Source of the DNA: Methanosarcinales archaeon Methan_01
Lineage (GTDB): Archaea; Halobacteriota; Methanosarcinia; Methanotrichales; Methanotrichaceae
Assembly: GCA_001602645.1 (NCBI GenBank)
Contig: LUYE01000012.1
Coordinates: 1 to 64,000, forward strand
DNA: 64,000 nt
Direction of reading: 5' to 3'
Shown piece after piece: positions 1 through 6,655 of the stretch. The notes under the pieces are model-generated. The model saw nothing but the letters and a program-made list of their open reading frames with translations. It was not told the DNA's origin and ran no database searches. Position 1 is the stretch's first letter. Every line of letters begins with the position of its first letter. The translations under genes were made by a program, and so were the position numbers.

Positions 1-53
1 GAGGGAGTTGTTGACTTATCCGTATCACAGAATATCAACCGGTTAGGGGCGCA

Positions 54-866
54 CTACCTATCTATTAGCTCCTGGATTATTGCCTCTGCTGAGGCTTTTT
101 CATCGGCTTTGACTGGAGTAAGCCAATATATAACGTCGAGTTCCTTTGAGACATCTAATTCCCTTGATTTTTCCTCTTCGCACGCAACTTCGACCACTGG
201 AGGCTCGGGTGGGGGTGAATGGGCAATCAATCTGGACATTAGATCGACAATCGGATCAATTTTAGGGCCGGATGGGCGGAAAATAGAGATAATATCTTCA
301 TGATTCACATCATACTCATTCATTAACTCAGCTAAGGATAACAAATTTTCTGCAGAAATTACACGTAGGCGATGTGTATTATTTTCTGCAAGAATGGAGT
401 TTTCGAGTTGTTTGACTTCGGGATCAAATCGACCAACAACATAAATTCCCAGGGCATGATTCCAGTTTTGAATTTTCTTTTCCGATATCAATGTGTCAAT
501 GTAACTGATTAATGTTGCAGTTTTAATTGGATACGTCTCACTTGTTTTAACTTCAACTACAACATTTAGTCCCGTTGGAGAGGTCCAAATTCCATCGAAG
601 CCGATCTGACCAGAGACCCCCGAATATCTACCAAATATAACATCAAAACCCATAAAATATCCGATATAATTTATTAGGTCTTGTAAAGCTCGGTTGTGCT
701 GGGAATCATTAATTCTAATAGCCTCGTCCACATAATCTCTAATTTGCCCTACTTCATTGACTTTAACTTTAAGATAATTGCGAAATCGCTCACGAGCGTT
801 GTCATCCCCTGGAGTATCATCCAATTTACCTACAAGTGACAATATCTCACCTAATGATATAGCCAT
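54..866 (-). CDS. PD-(D/E)XK nuclease-like protein, AT-rich
   Basis: About 270 residues. The middle of the protein has a pattern typical of the restriction-endonuclease fold: an Asp in GFDGIW (about residue 91) followed 14 residues later by VVVEVK (Glu about 105, Lys about 107). That is the D...ExK signature, and the TSETYPI stretch after it resembles nuclease domains that handle DNA ends or foreign DNA. The N-terminal part is helical and the C-terminus acidic and Pro-rich. I chose the ATG at 866 because an AGGTG motif lies about 7 bases upstream; an in-frame GTG lies at 875. Base composition is clearly richer in A+T than the neighbours, which suggests acquisition. No methylase partner is visible. 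The exact family and target are unknown. Confidence 0.6.
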   Translation of the reverse strand: MAISLGEILSLVGKLDDTPGDDNARERFRNYLKVKVNEVGQIRDYVDEAIRINDSQHNRALQDLINYIGYFMGFDVIFGRYSGVSGQIGFDGIWTSPTGLNVVVEVKTSETYPIKTATLISYIDTLISEKKIQNWNHALGIYVVGRFDPEVKQLENSILAENNTHRLRVISAENLLSLAELMNEYDVNHEDIISIFRPSGPKIDPIVDLMSRLIAHSPPPEPPVVEVACEEEKSRELDVSKELDVIYWLTPVKADEKASAEAIIQELIDR

Positions 867-918
867 GATTTCCACCTTTGACGAATGACACTCATAAGCC
901 GATTAAAATCTTTTGGTG

Positions 919-1317
919 TCATCGCCCCAAAATGAACCCCACCAGCCCCGGCGATACCTCCGCCTCCTCAGCCACTTTCGCCACGATCTCCCCGGAGTCC
1001 AGCCCCTCGGCGCGAAGTTCCCCCGCCCTCTGGAGGATCAAGCCTTCATCGACGGTGTAATATTCGTCTATGTCGGTCCTATGGCCCCATACCCGCCCCG
1101 GAAAGACCTTCACCCCCTGGACCTCCAGGAGGCACATAGTAGGCTTGGAAAGCATTGTGAACCGCGATGGAGGGACCTCGATAGCCTTCAGTCGGGGGCA
1201 TCTTTTCATCAGCTCGAAGAGGATGACGGCGGGGAGGGGGAAGGCCAGATGGACGACCCTCTCCCTTGGATCAAGTTTCGCTATCTCTTCTCTGGAGTTG
1301 ACGATCCGAATCTTCAT
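919..1317 (-). CDS. DUF1699 family protein
   Basis: 132 residues, starting MKIRIV. The sequence matches my memory of DUF1699, a small family known mainly from Methanosarcinales: the pattern REEI.....RERVVHLAF near the start, then KRCP.L.AI..P and VWGHR.DI.EYYTV. The function is unknown. The last 30 residues look like a short helix-turn-helix (LDSGEIVAKVAEEAEVSPGLV), so a DNA-binding role is possible but unproven. The ATG at 1317 overlaps the stop codon of the upstream nuclease gene as ATGA, so the two are probably translationally coupled. A longer reading from 1338 is possible but less likely. Confidence 0.75.
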   Translation of the reverse strand: MKIRIVNSREEIAKLDPRERVVHLAFPLPAVILFELMKRCPRLKAIEVPPSRFTMLSKPTMCLLEVQGVKVFPGRVWGHRTDIDEYYTVDEGLILQRAGELRAEGLDSGEIVAKVAEEAEVSPGLVGFILGR

Positions 1318-2375
1318 GGTGGGTTGCATTTTTTGCATGGACGATACCCATGGGCCCTAGCATCCGCAGACGACGAGAACTGTACCAGGTTCGACGACTT
1401 TATCTGCTTAGCACTTGAGCACCACGGATAATGATAAACGTCGCTTTTTTTCGACCCAACAAAAGGCCCATCCGATACCGAAGATGCCGGGGTTGCTGAT
1501 GGACCAATCCCGCTCGATGAACCGAATCCGGTCGTGATGGCTGAAGATGTTATCTGGAAGCTTATAACCTTCTCATCATCAAAATTAGTCTCGTCAGCAT
1601 GTCCCGGTTGGCCATCCCTCGCCCAAACTCGAAATTGATTAGTCCCGATGTCGGATGACGAGGTTGACTTCATCCAAATGCTGGTGGCGCCCCATGGCCT
1701 AACAATACGCCATACTCCACCTGTGGCGGGGCCGTTCTGCCAGAACTGATAATAAATGGGATCCCCTTCGGCATCATTGGCCCTCGCATTAAAGATTATT
1801 GATTCCCCCGCCCTCTGGGGGCTGGCCTTGTTGGTATCAAAGCTGATGATCGAGGGACGTTGATTTCCCGAAATTTCAGCAGGAATGCCAACAGTTTCTC
1901 CAACCATCCACCATACATCAGGATTAAACTCGTTATCTGTGAAATTCTTAATAACGGCATAGCCGGCATCCACCAGAAGCCGGTTGAAGGGGTGAGTAAT
2001 GTTGATCGTTCCGTTGGTGGTCTCATTTAGGTCCTCCAGGTAGACCACAGCAAGGAGCCTCTCGTAGGGGTCCCTTCCATCCTTGGATCGATCGTCGATG
2101 TCCAGCCAGACCCTTTGACCCAACAGGATCTCGGTAGCGTAGGCCTTCGCCAGGGGGCCTTCTGGCGTGCTCATCTCGGGGCTATCCACGTCAGCCAGCC
2201 GAACCCGCTCGATCTCGTAGAGAATCCGGGGATCGGTCTTCTCGATTCTGAGGTCGAAGGTGTCGCCATCTACGACATTAGTTACGGTCCCGCTCGCCTC
2301 GTCGGGGGCCGCAAATGCCAGCATTGGCAATAGAAACGCCAGGACTAGCAGGGGAAAAATCAGTTCCCGCCTCAT
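1314..2375 (-). CDS. Secreted staphylococcal-nuclease-like protein with Ada-type metal-binding tail
   Basis: 353 residues. Residues 1-23 are a signal peptide (LIFPLLVLAFLLPMLAFAA). Residues about 28-150 are an SNase/thermonuclease domain: VVDGDTFDL, then VRLADVDSPE and DPYERLLAVVY, supplying the catalytic Arg59, Glu67 and Arg106 equivalents. Residues about 170-280 look like an Ig/fibronectin-type beta domain. The last 50 residues (SKKSDVYHYPWC ... YRPCKKC) match the Ada-like Cys-rich metal-binding module often fused to secreted nucleases, with Cys319, Cys347 and Cys350. Likely role: extracellular Ca-dependent DNA/RNA degradation. A GGAGGAG ribosome-binding site precedes the ATG at 2375. The stop overlaps the DUF1699 start (ATGA). 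Confidence 0.85.
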   Translation of the reverse strand: MRRELIFPLLVLAFLLPMLAFAAPDEASGTVTNVVDGDTFDLRIEKTDPRILYEIERVRLADVDSPEMSTPEGPLAKAYATEILLGQRVWLDIDDRSKDGRDPYERLLAVVYLEDLNETTNGTINITHPFNRLLVDAGYAVIKNFTDNEFNPDVWWMVGETVGIPAEISGNQRPSIISFDTNKASPQRAGESIIFNARANDAEGDPIYYQFWQNGPATGGVWRIVRPWGATSIWMKSTSSSDIGTNQFRVWARDGQPGHADETNFDDEKVISFQITSSAITTGFGSSSGIGPSATPASSVSDGPFVGSKKSDVYHYPWCSSAKQIKSSNLVQFSSSADARAHGYRPCKKCNPP

Positions 2376-2560
2376 CTTAATCTCCTCCTTCTGCGAGGGA
2401 GACTATCGTAATAGGCTAAAAATGTTTCTATTATGCCATCCTTATAGGAACCCGCCCCGTATATCCTCCCCCTGGCAAAGACCCCCAGCAGTGTTGGTGG
2501 AGACGATCCGAAGATTACACTCAGAAAAGAAAGAGGGGCGCGGGAAAGGCCTGAGATCGC

Positions 2561-3544
2561 TTATATCCCCAGCTGCGGTATGTGGGCGAGGTAGCTCTCT
2601 CGAAGCTCCTTTCGGTCGATGTGGTCGTAGATATCTATCGCCTCTTTCCGCACGTCGCCCCTCAGCTCCTGGATGAATTCGCGAGGCATCCCCGCCCGTC
2701 GGAGGTGGGTGGTGAACCAGTGGCGGCAACAGTGAGGCGAGAAATGGTCTTCCATCCGGTCCGAGTGGGGATCATGCAAGCCAACAAACTCCGCTGCCTT
2801 TATGACGGCGGTGTAGACTCCGTTGCGGTTAAGCCGCCCGCCAGTGCTGTTAATAAAAAGGGCCTTCGATTTGCCACCATTTCGAGATTCCCTAGACCGA
2901 AGCCACCTCTTGAGGATGAAAGCGGTCTCGTCATCGAAGAAAACTATCCTGTTCGTCCTCTTGGGGGTTGGCTTGAGCCTGATGCTCTGCTCCAACCAGT
3001 CGATGTCGTCAACATCAAGGGTGATCAGCTCTCGTCTCCTGATGCCAGTTTTCGCAAGAAGGGTGATGACCGCCCTATCTCTTACGTCCATGGTCGAGTT
3101 AATGAGATGGGTCATCTCCTCCACCGAGATGAGCTTGCGCATCTGGCCTTCATCGTTGTCCTTGAAGCGCCTTATGTACCGCTTTCTTATTGATTGAACC
3201 GGATTCTTGCCGATGTATCGCTCATATTCCAGAAACTCGTAAAAGCTTGATAGAGCGGCAAAGTAATTCTCGACGGTCCTCTGCTTTATTTTGCGGTCCC
3301 TTCGGAGGTAATCCAAAAATCCCCTGAGAATATCCCTGTCGGATGATAATAGGTCAAGCTCATTCGTTTCAAGATACTGGACGAAAATTCCGATTGATGA
3401 GAGGTATCTTCGGATGGTTTCTCTGGTCAGACCTCTTCTCTCGCAGTCGTCTTTGTACTCTTCGATCAGGTAGTTGATATCTGGGAGGCTCTCTCTTGAA
3501 GATCGAAGACTAGTCTCAAATTCCATATCTGAAGCTCTCATCAT
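2561..3544 (-). CDS. Tyrosine recombinase (XerD/phage-integrase family)
   Basis: 327 residues. Residues 22-115 are the SAM-like core-binding domain; 135-320 are the catalytic domain. Catalytic residues visible: Arg169 in TGIRRREL, Lys195 in TPKRTNR, His271 and Arg274 in HCCRHWFTTHL, and nucleophile Tyr306 in IYDHI. All are present, so the enzyme looks intact. It cuts and rejoins DNA at a specific site, here probably the 3' part of the tRNA-Leu gene about 570 bases away. Its ATG overlaps the stop of the RHH-like gene as ATGA, so the two form one operon. It could also act as a chromosome-dimer resolvase (XerA), but the tRNA context favours an element integrase. Confidence 0.9.
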   Translation of the reverse strand: MMRASDMEFETSLRSSRESLPDINYLIEEYKDDCERRGLTRETIRRYLSSIGIFVQYLETNELDLLSSDRDILRGFLDYLRRDRKIKQRTVENYFAALSSFYEFLEYERYIGKNPVQSIRKRYIRRFKDNDEGQMRKLISVEEMTHLINSTMDVRDRAVITLLAKTGIRRRELITLDVDDIDWLEQSIRLKPTPKRTNRIVFFDDETAFILKRWLRSRESRNGGKSKALFINSTGGRLNRNGVYTAVIKAAEFVGLHDPHSDRMEDHFSPHCCRHWFTTHLRRAGMPREFIQELRGDVRKEAIDIYDHIDRKELRESYLAHIPQLGI

Positions 3545-4059
3545 TCACTCCACCTCCAGCCCCGTGGAGTGGACGTGATTAGGCCGTATGCCTCAAGATT
3601 ATCAAGCTCCACCGATACAGCCTTTACCTGATCAGCATCACGAGGATCAATGCCAAGCTCTTCAAGAATCTTGTAGCTATCGATAACGTTGCCTCGCTTC
3701 AGGATATTTATGAGACCCTTGCTGTATTCTCTGGTGCCTTTGAAGTCGTCGTCTAAAAAGGTAGCACTACGATATCTCTTGAGCTCATTCTCGTACTTGT
3801 CGAGAACAACGTTTTTGAGTCTCAGCTCATCCTGGAGCTTTCGGATCTCGTCCTTCAGAGATCCCAGCTCTTTGACAATCTCCGCACGAGGCTTGATATC
3901 CGACTCTTCGGCCAGAGCATTCTCCACGATCTCGATCACGAACCTCGAAAGAGGAACGCCGGCCTCTGATGCGAGCTTATCCCATCGCGCTTTATCTTCG
4001 GCAGAAGGAAGATAGACGTAGACATAACGAGACTTGTCAGGCTTAACCAAGGCATCCAC
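3541..4059 (-). CDS. Ribbon-helix-helix-like regulator with coiled coil and winged-helix tail
   Basis: About 172 residues. The N-terminus (SRYVYVYLPSAEDKARWDKL ... PLSRFVIEIVENAL) looks like a ribbon-helix-helix DNA-binding unit. Residues 60-95 are a charged coiled coil (KELGSLKDEIRKLQDELRLK). Residues 105-173 resemble a small winged helix ending in GLITSTPRGWRW. It is the first gene of the integrase operon and overlaps it by four bases. A TATA-like box at 4083-4092 puts transcription start next to the GTG at 4059 (a TTG lies at 4062), so the message is probably leaderless. An inverted repeat over the start suggests it represses itself. The function as element regulator or excision factor is inferred. 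Confidence 0.6.
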   Translation of the reverse strand: MDALVKPDKSRYVYVYLPSAEDKARWDKLASEAGVPLSRFVIEIVENALAEESDIKPRAEIVKELGSLKDEIRKLQDELRLKNVVLDKYENELKRYRSATFLDDDFKGTREYSKGLINILKRGNVIDSYKILEELGIDPRDADQVKAVSVELDNLEAYGLITSTPRGWRWSE

Positions 4060-4075
4060 CAAATAAATAAGTGGA
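4055..4075 (-). promoter_or_regulatory. Inverted repeat at the start of the RHH gene: candidate operator
   Basis: TCCAC (4055-4059) and GTGGA (4071-4075) form a perfect five-base inverted repeat around an AT-rich spacer. It covers the start codon and the predicted transcription start, just downstream of the TATA-like box at 4083-4092. The position suits repression by the gene's own RHH product. Confidence 0.4.
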
Positions 4076-4108
4076 CCTCTTGCTATTTAAACATTACCAG
4101 TAAAATGA

Positions 4109-4191
4109 TGCGGGGAACGGGATTCGAACCCGCGAACTCCTGCGAGACGGGATCTTAAGTCCCGCGCCTTTGGCCACTTGGCAACCCCCGC
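4109..4191 (-). tRNA. tRNA-Leu (anticodon TAA)
   Basis: Reads as a class II tRNA on the minus strand: acceptor GCGGGGG pairing with UCCCCGC (one G-U), a D-loop region, anticodon stem GGGAC / GATCCC-type pairing around anticodon TAA, a long variable arm, and a T-arm with GGTTCGAATCC. Discriminator A; CCA is not encoded. Length 83 bases. Its 3' end faces the integrase operon. Confidence 0.93.
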
Positions 4192-4272
4192 CCGGGAATC
4201 GATGGCGATGCCCCCCGATAGAAGCGACCTCGGAGACGGACCCCACCGATGGGGCGGGGTTTAAGCGCGGAA

Positions 4273-4281
4273 GATAAATAG
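4273..4281 (+). promoter_or_regulatory. TATA-like box for the 4326 gene
   Basis: GATAAATAG lies about 50 bases before the ATG at 4326, which predicts a leader of about 20-25 bases containing a GAGGTGAG ribosome-binding site. Confidence 0.4.
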
Positions 4282-4325
4282 TTTCCCGCAAGTGAAAAAC
4301 CCTCGATAACGGCCGAGGTGAGGCG

Positions 4326-4760
4326 ATGCCCCGACGCGAATCCCCAGATCACCCGTCGTCCGCCCGCCAGTCCGGGAAAAGGGACGAAGATCAAGAGGTA
4401 GACGAGGACGGAGATATAGGATATAAGGACGATAAAGGCGAAGCTGAAAATTTTGAAGCCGAAGAGTACGACTTTTTGACCTTCATCAAGGCTGCAGGCT
4501 TCGAGGAGGACGAACTCCTGGCGGTGATCACAGAGCTTGAAGCCTATAGGTCCATCCCCAGCACCACCCTCAATAGGTACGTCCACCGGGTCGAGAACTC
4601 CGTCGAGACCGACTGCAGGGCCGCCTTCCTCAAGGGTGTGATCGTCGGGACGGCGATCAGCCAGCACCTGGTGGTCGATCGCGGCGACGCGGAGAGGAGG
4701 ATCGAGGCCGAGGTGAGGAGGAGGGTCTCGGAGATCCTCTCGGAGCTGGAGAGGGTCTGA
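4326..4760 (+). CDS. Hypothetical helical protein
   Basis: 144 residues. The first 45 are charged, acidic and low in complexity (DEDQEVDEDGDI), probably disordered. From residue 48 the protein becomes regular: EEYDFLTFIKAAGFEEDELLAVITEL, then FLKGVIVGTAISQHLVVDR and a C-terminal amphipathic helix (RRIEAEVRRRVSEILSELERV). There is no signal peptide or membrane segment. A ribosome-binding site GAGGTGAG precedes the ATG. I do not recognise a family. Codon use and composition fit the GC-rich neighbourhood, so it is likely a real gene rather than a shadow. A long antisense reading across it is not credible. Confidence 0.6.
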   Translation: MPRRESPDHPSSARQSGKRDEDQEVDEDGDIGYKDDKGEAENFEAEEYDFLTFIKAAGFEEDELLAVITELEAYRSIPSTTLNRYVHRVENSVETDCRAAFLKGVIVGTAISQHLVVDRGDAERRIEAEVRRRVSEILSELERV

Positions 4761-4828
4761 GAGGCCGTCCCTGCCAGCCGCACCCCCAACGGCCAAACCT
4801 GTTATAGGAAAAGGGCGATCCTCCTCCC

Positions 4829-5263
4829 ATGGAGAAAGGGATCTACACCCTCGTCCTCCGCCTCCCGGCCGAAAGGCTGGTGGATGTCGGCTCCCTCGGC
4901 CCCGTCCGCTTCGAGGCCGGCTACTACGCCTACACCGGCTCCGCCAGGGGCCCCGGCGGCCTCGCCCGGGTGGAGCGGCACATGCGGGTGATGGTGGGGA
5001 CGAACCCCGCCCGGAGGTGGCACATCGATCACCTCCTCCCCCATACTGCTTTGGTGACGGTGGTGGCGACGAGGACCGAGATGGATCTGGAGTGCGCCAT
5101 CGCCCGAGCCATCGGCGAGGTCCTCCCTTCCGTCGAGGGCTTCGGCTGCACCGACTGTCGGTGCTCCAGCCACCTCCACTGCTCCCCGGATCGGGAGGAG
5201 ATCCTGTCGGCGGTGAAGTCCGCCCACGCCCGCGACTCCATCCCCGATTCATACGAAAAATAG
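4829..5263 (+). CDS. DUF123 / GIY-YIG-like protein
   Basis: 144 residues. Family signs: GIYTLVLRLP at the N-terminus, GYYAYTGSARGPGGLARVERH around residues 30-51, RRWHIDHLLP at 65-74, and a Cys-rich end GFGCTDCRCSSHLHC. These are typical of DUF123, an archaeal family related to GIY-YIG nucleases and sometimes fused to endonuclease III. A role in nucleic-acid metabolism is inferred from the fold, not proven. A TATA-like GTTATAGG at about 4801-4808 puts the transcription start near the ATG, so the message is probably leaderless. The 3' end overlaps the convergent permease gene by 15 bases. Confidence 0.85.
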   Translation: MEKGIYTLVLRLPAERLVDVGSLGPVRFEAGYYAYTGSARGPGGLARVERHMRVMVGTNPARRWHIDHLLPHTALVTVVATRTEMDLECAIARAIGEVLPSVEGFGCTDCRCSSHLHCSPDREEILSAVKSAHARDSIPDSYEK

Positions 5264-6475
5264 CCAGCGGAGGACGGTGGCCAAAAAGACGATGAGGCCG
5301 AAGAGGGTCAGGGGGAGGGTGTAGCCGAGGATGTTCTGCCTCAAATCCGAACCCGTCGTCTCCTTCACCAGCCAGAAGTAGGGGTCGCTTAGGCTGGAGA
5401 GGACGAAGGCCCCCGCCGAGATCGAGAAGAGGAGGGTCGTGGGGTCCATCGGGTAGCCCCCCATGATCTCTGCGGCTATCACCACCGTCACCACCCTCGA
5501 GCCCTGGGCCAGCTGGATCAGGGACGCCACCAAGAAGGGAAGGGCCACCGCCGGGATTATGGGCCCCAGCACCAGAGAAAGCTCGGGCCCTAGGCCGCCC
5601 TGGGCGATGACGTACCCGAAGGCTCCGGCCCCGCAGAGGTCGAAGATTATCACCCCCGCCCTCCTGGTCGCCCTCTTGATCGTCTCCTCCGCATCTCCCT
5701 TTGCCAGGGCAGCCGAGAGGAGGGCGCCGGCGAGGAGGGCGACGTCAGGAGAGCCCAAGAGACCCATCGGGGGATAGATGAGCCCCGCCAAGATCATGAG
5801 GATGGGTAGGGCCAGGGGCGCCCAAGAGACGAGCCTCGGGGGGAGGGGGAGCGGCTCGACAGCGGCGCCCTCCTCGGCGATCGGGATCCGACCCAGGTAG
5901 ACGAAGGCGGGGATGAAGAGGAGGAGGGAGAGGGGAAGGCCGAACTTCAGCGCCTCCGCCGGCGAGACCCCCAGGGATCTGGTGAGGGTGATGATCACCG
6001 GCGATGGATAGACCAGGTTGAAGGAGATCACCGAGAAGGCTGCGGCTGAGAATAGAAACCTCCTCCTCGACCCCCCCGCCCTCCGGCCCATCCCTCCGAC
6101 GACCGGCTCCAGGATCAGATAGGAGGTCATGGTGCACATCACCGGCAGGGCGACCAGGTATCCGGATAGCCCCGCCGCCAGGTGCCCCCGCCCCCCGCCG
6201 ACGGCCGCGAGGATGTCGGCGACGATCCGCTCCACCCCCCCGGACCTGCGGAGATGCTCGGCGATCACCGACCCCGATAGGACTATGATGGCAAGGGCGG
6301 AGAAGACCCGGGCCAGCCCCTCCGATATGGCTCCCATCAGCTCGGGGCCCATCCCCGTCATGACCCCGTAGGCGAGGGCCGATACGACGAGGCTGAGGAA
6401 GGGAGATAGCCGACCTTTCGTCGTCAGGAAGGCCACCAGGAATATCGCCACCAGGAAGGCCATAATGGGATCCAT
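5249..6475 (-). CDS. GntP-type permease
   Basis: 408 residues with about ten to twelve hydrophobic segments over the whole length. The arrangement (DPIMAFLVAIFLVAFLTTKGRL at the start, GLARVFSALAIIVLSGSVIAEHLRRSGG at about 50-77, YLVALPVMCTMTSYLILEP at about 105-123) resembles the GntP/ion-transporter superfamily, which imports gluconate, lactate or related organic acids with protons. The substrate cannot be read from the sequence. A TATA-like box at about 6499-6510 is some 25 bases before the ATG at 6475, which predicts a leaderless message. The gene stands alone and converges on the DUF123 gene. Another anion-transporter family is possible. Confidence 0.7.
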   Translation of the reverse strand: MDPIMAFLVAIFLVAFLTTKGRLSPFLSLVVSALAYGVMTGMGPELMGAISEGLARVFSALAIIVLSGSVIAEHLRRSGGVERIVADILAAVGGGRGHLAAGLSGYLVALPVMCTMTSYLILEPVVGGMGRRAGGSRRRFLFSAAAFSVISFNLVYPSPVIITLTRSLGVSPAEALKFGLPLSLLLFIPAFVYLGRIPIAEEGAAVEPLPLPPRLVSWAPLALPILMILAGLIYPPMGLLGSPDVALLAGALLSAALAKGDAEETIKRATRRAGVIIFDLCGAGAFGYVIAQGGLGPELSLVLGPIIPAVALPFLVASLIQLAQGSRVVTVVIAAEIMGGYPMDPTTLLFSISAGAFVLSSLSDPYFWLVKETTGSDLRQNILGYTLPLTLFGLIVFLATVLRWLFFV

Positions 6476-6498
6476 AGCAGGCTAATATCGCAGCAAGA

Positions 6499-6510
6499 AT
6501 ATAAAAAGAT
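6499..6510 (-). promoter_or_regulatory. TATA box of the GntP-type permease gene
   Basis: On the minus strand the sequence reads ATCTTTTTATAT. It is about 25 bases from the ATG at 6475, consistent with a leaderless transcript. Confidence 0.5.
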
Positions 6511-6570
6511 CCCCCGGAGATCGTTTCTCTGAGTCAAATAATATGAAAAAAGACTTATACCGGGGTGAAG

Positions 6571-6582
6571 GTTCTTATATAT
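6571..6582 (+). promoter_or_regulatory. TATA box of the Ig-repeat surface protein gene
   Basis: GTTCTTATATAT is about 75-85 bases before the ATG at 6656, giving a leader near 50 bases with a GGGGGAG ribosome-binding site. Confidence 0.5.
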
Positions 6583-6655
6583 GGCCGTACCGCCTAATTG
6601 TTCCGAAATTCCTTTATAGAAGGAAAACAATAAAACGTTTGCTCAGGGGGAGCTT

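Larger units (their letters stand above)
1..4109. mobile_element. Probable end of an integrated element abutting tRNA-Leu
   Basis: Inference from layout. A tyrosine recombinase and an RHH-like regulator sit directly beyond the 3' end of a tRNA-Leu gene, the usual site of archaeal integrative elements. The cargo is a PD-(D/E)XK-like protein of clearly lower GC content than the rest of the window, a DUF1699 protein and a secreted nuclease. All genes read in one direction, away from the tRNA. The far end and second attachment site would lie left of base 1; I saw no second copy of the tRNA 3' end inside the window. DUF1699 also occurs as an ordinary chromosomal gene, so the extent is uncertain. 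Confidence 0.4.

Noticed and set aside
4155-5252. 365-codon open frame on the minus strand
   Set aside because: It covers a real DUF123 gene, the 4326 gene and part of the tRNA-Leu region and is a Pro/Arg/Ser-rich shadow with no domain.
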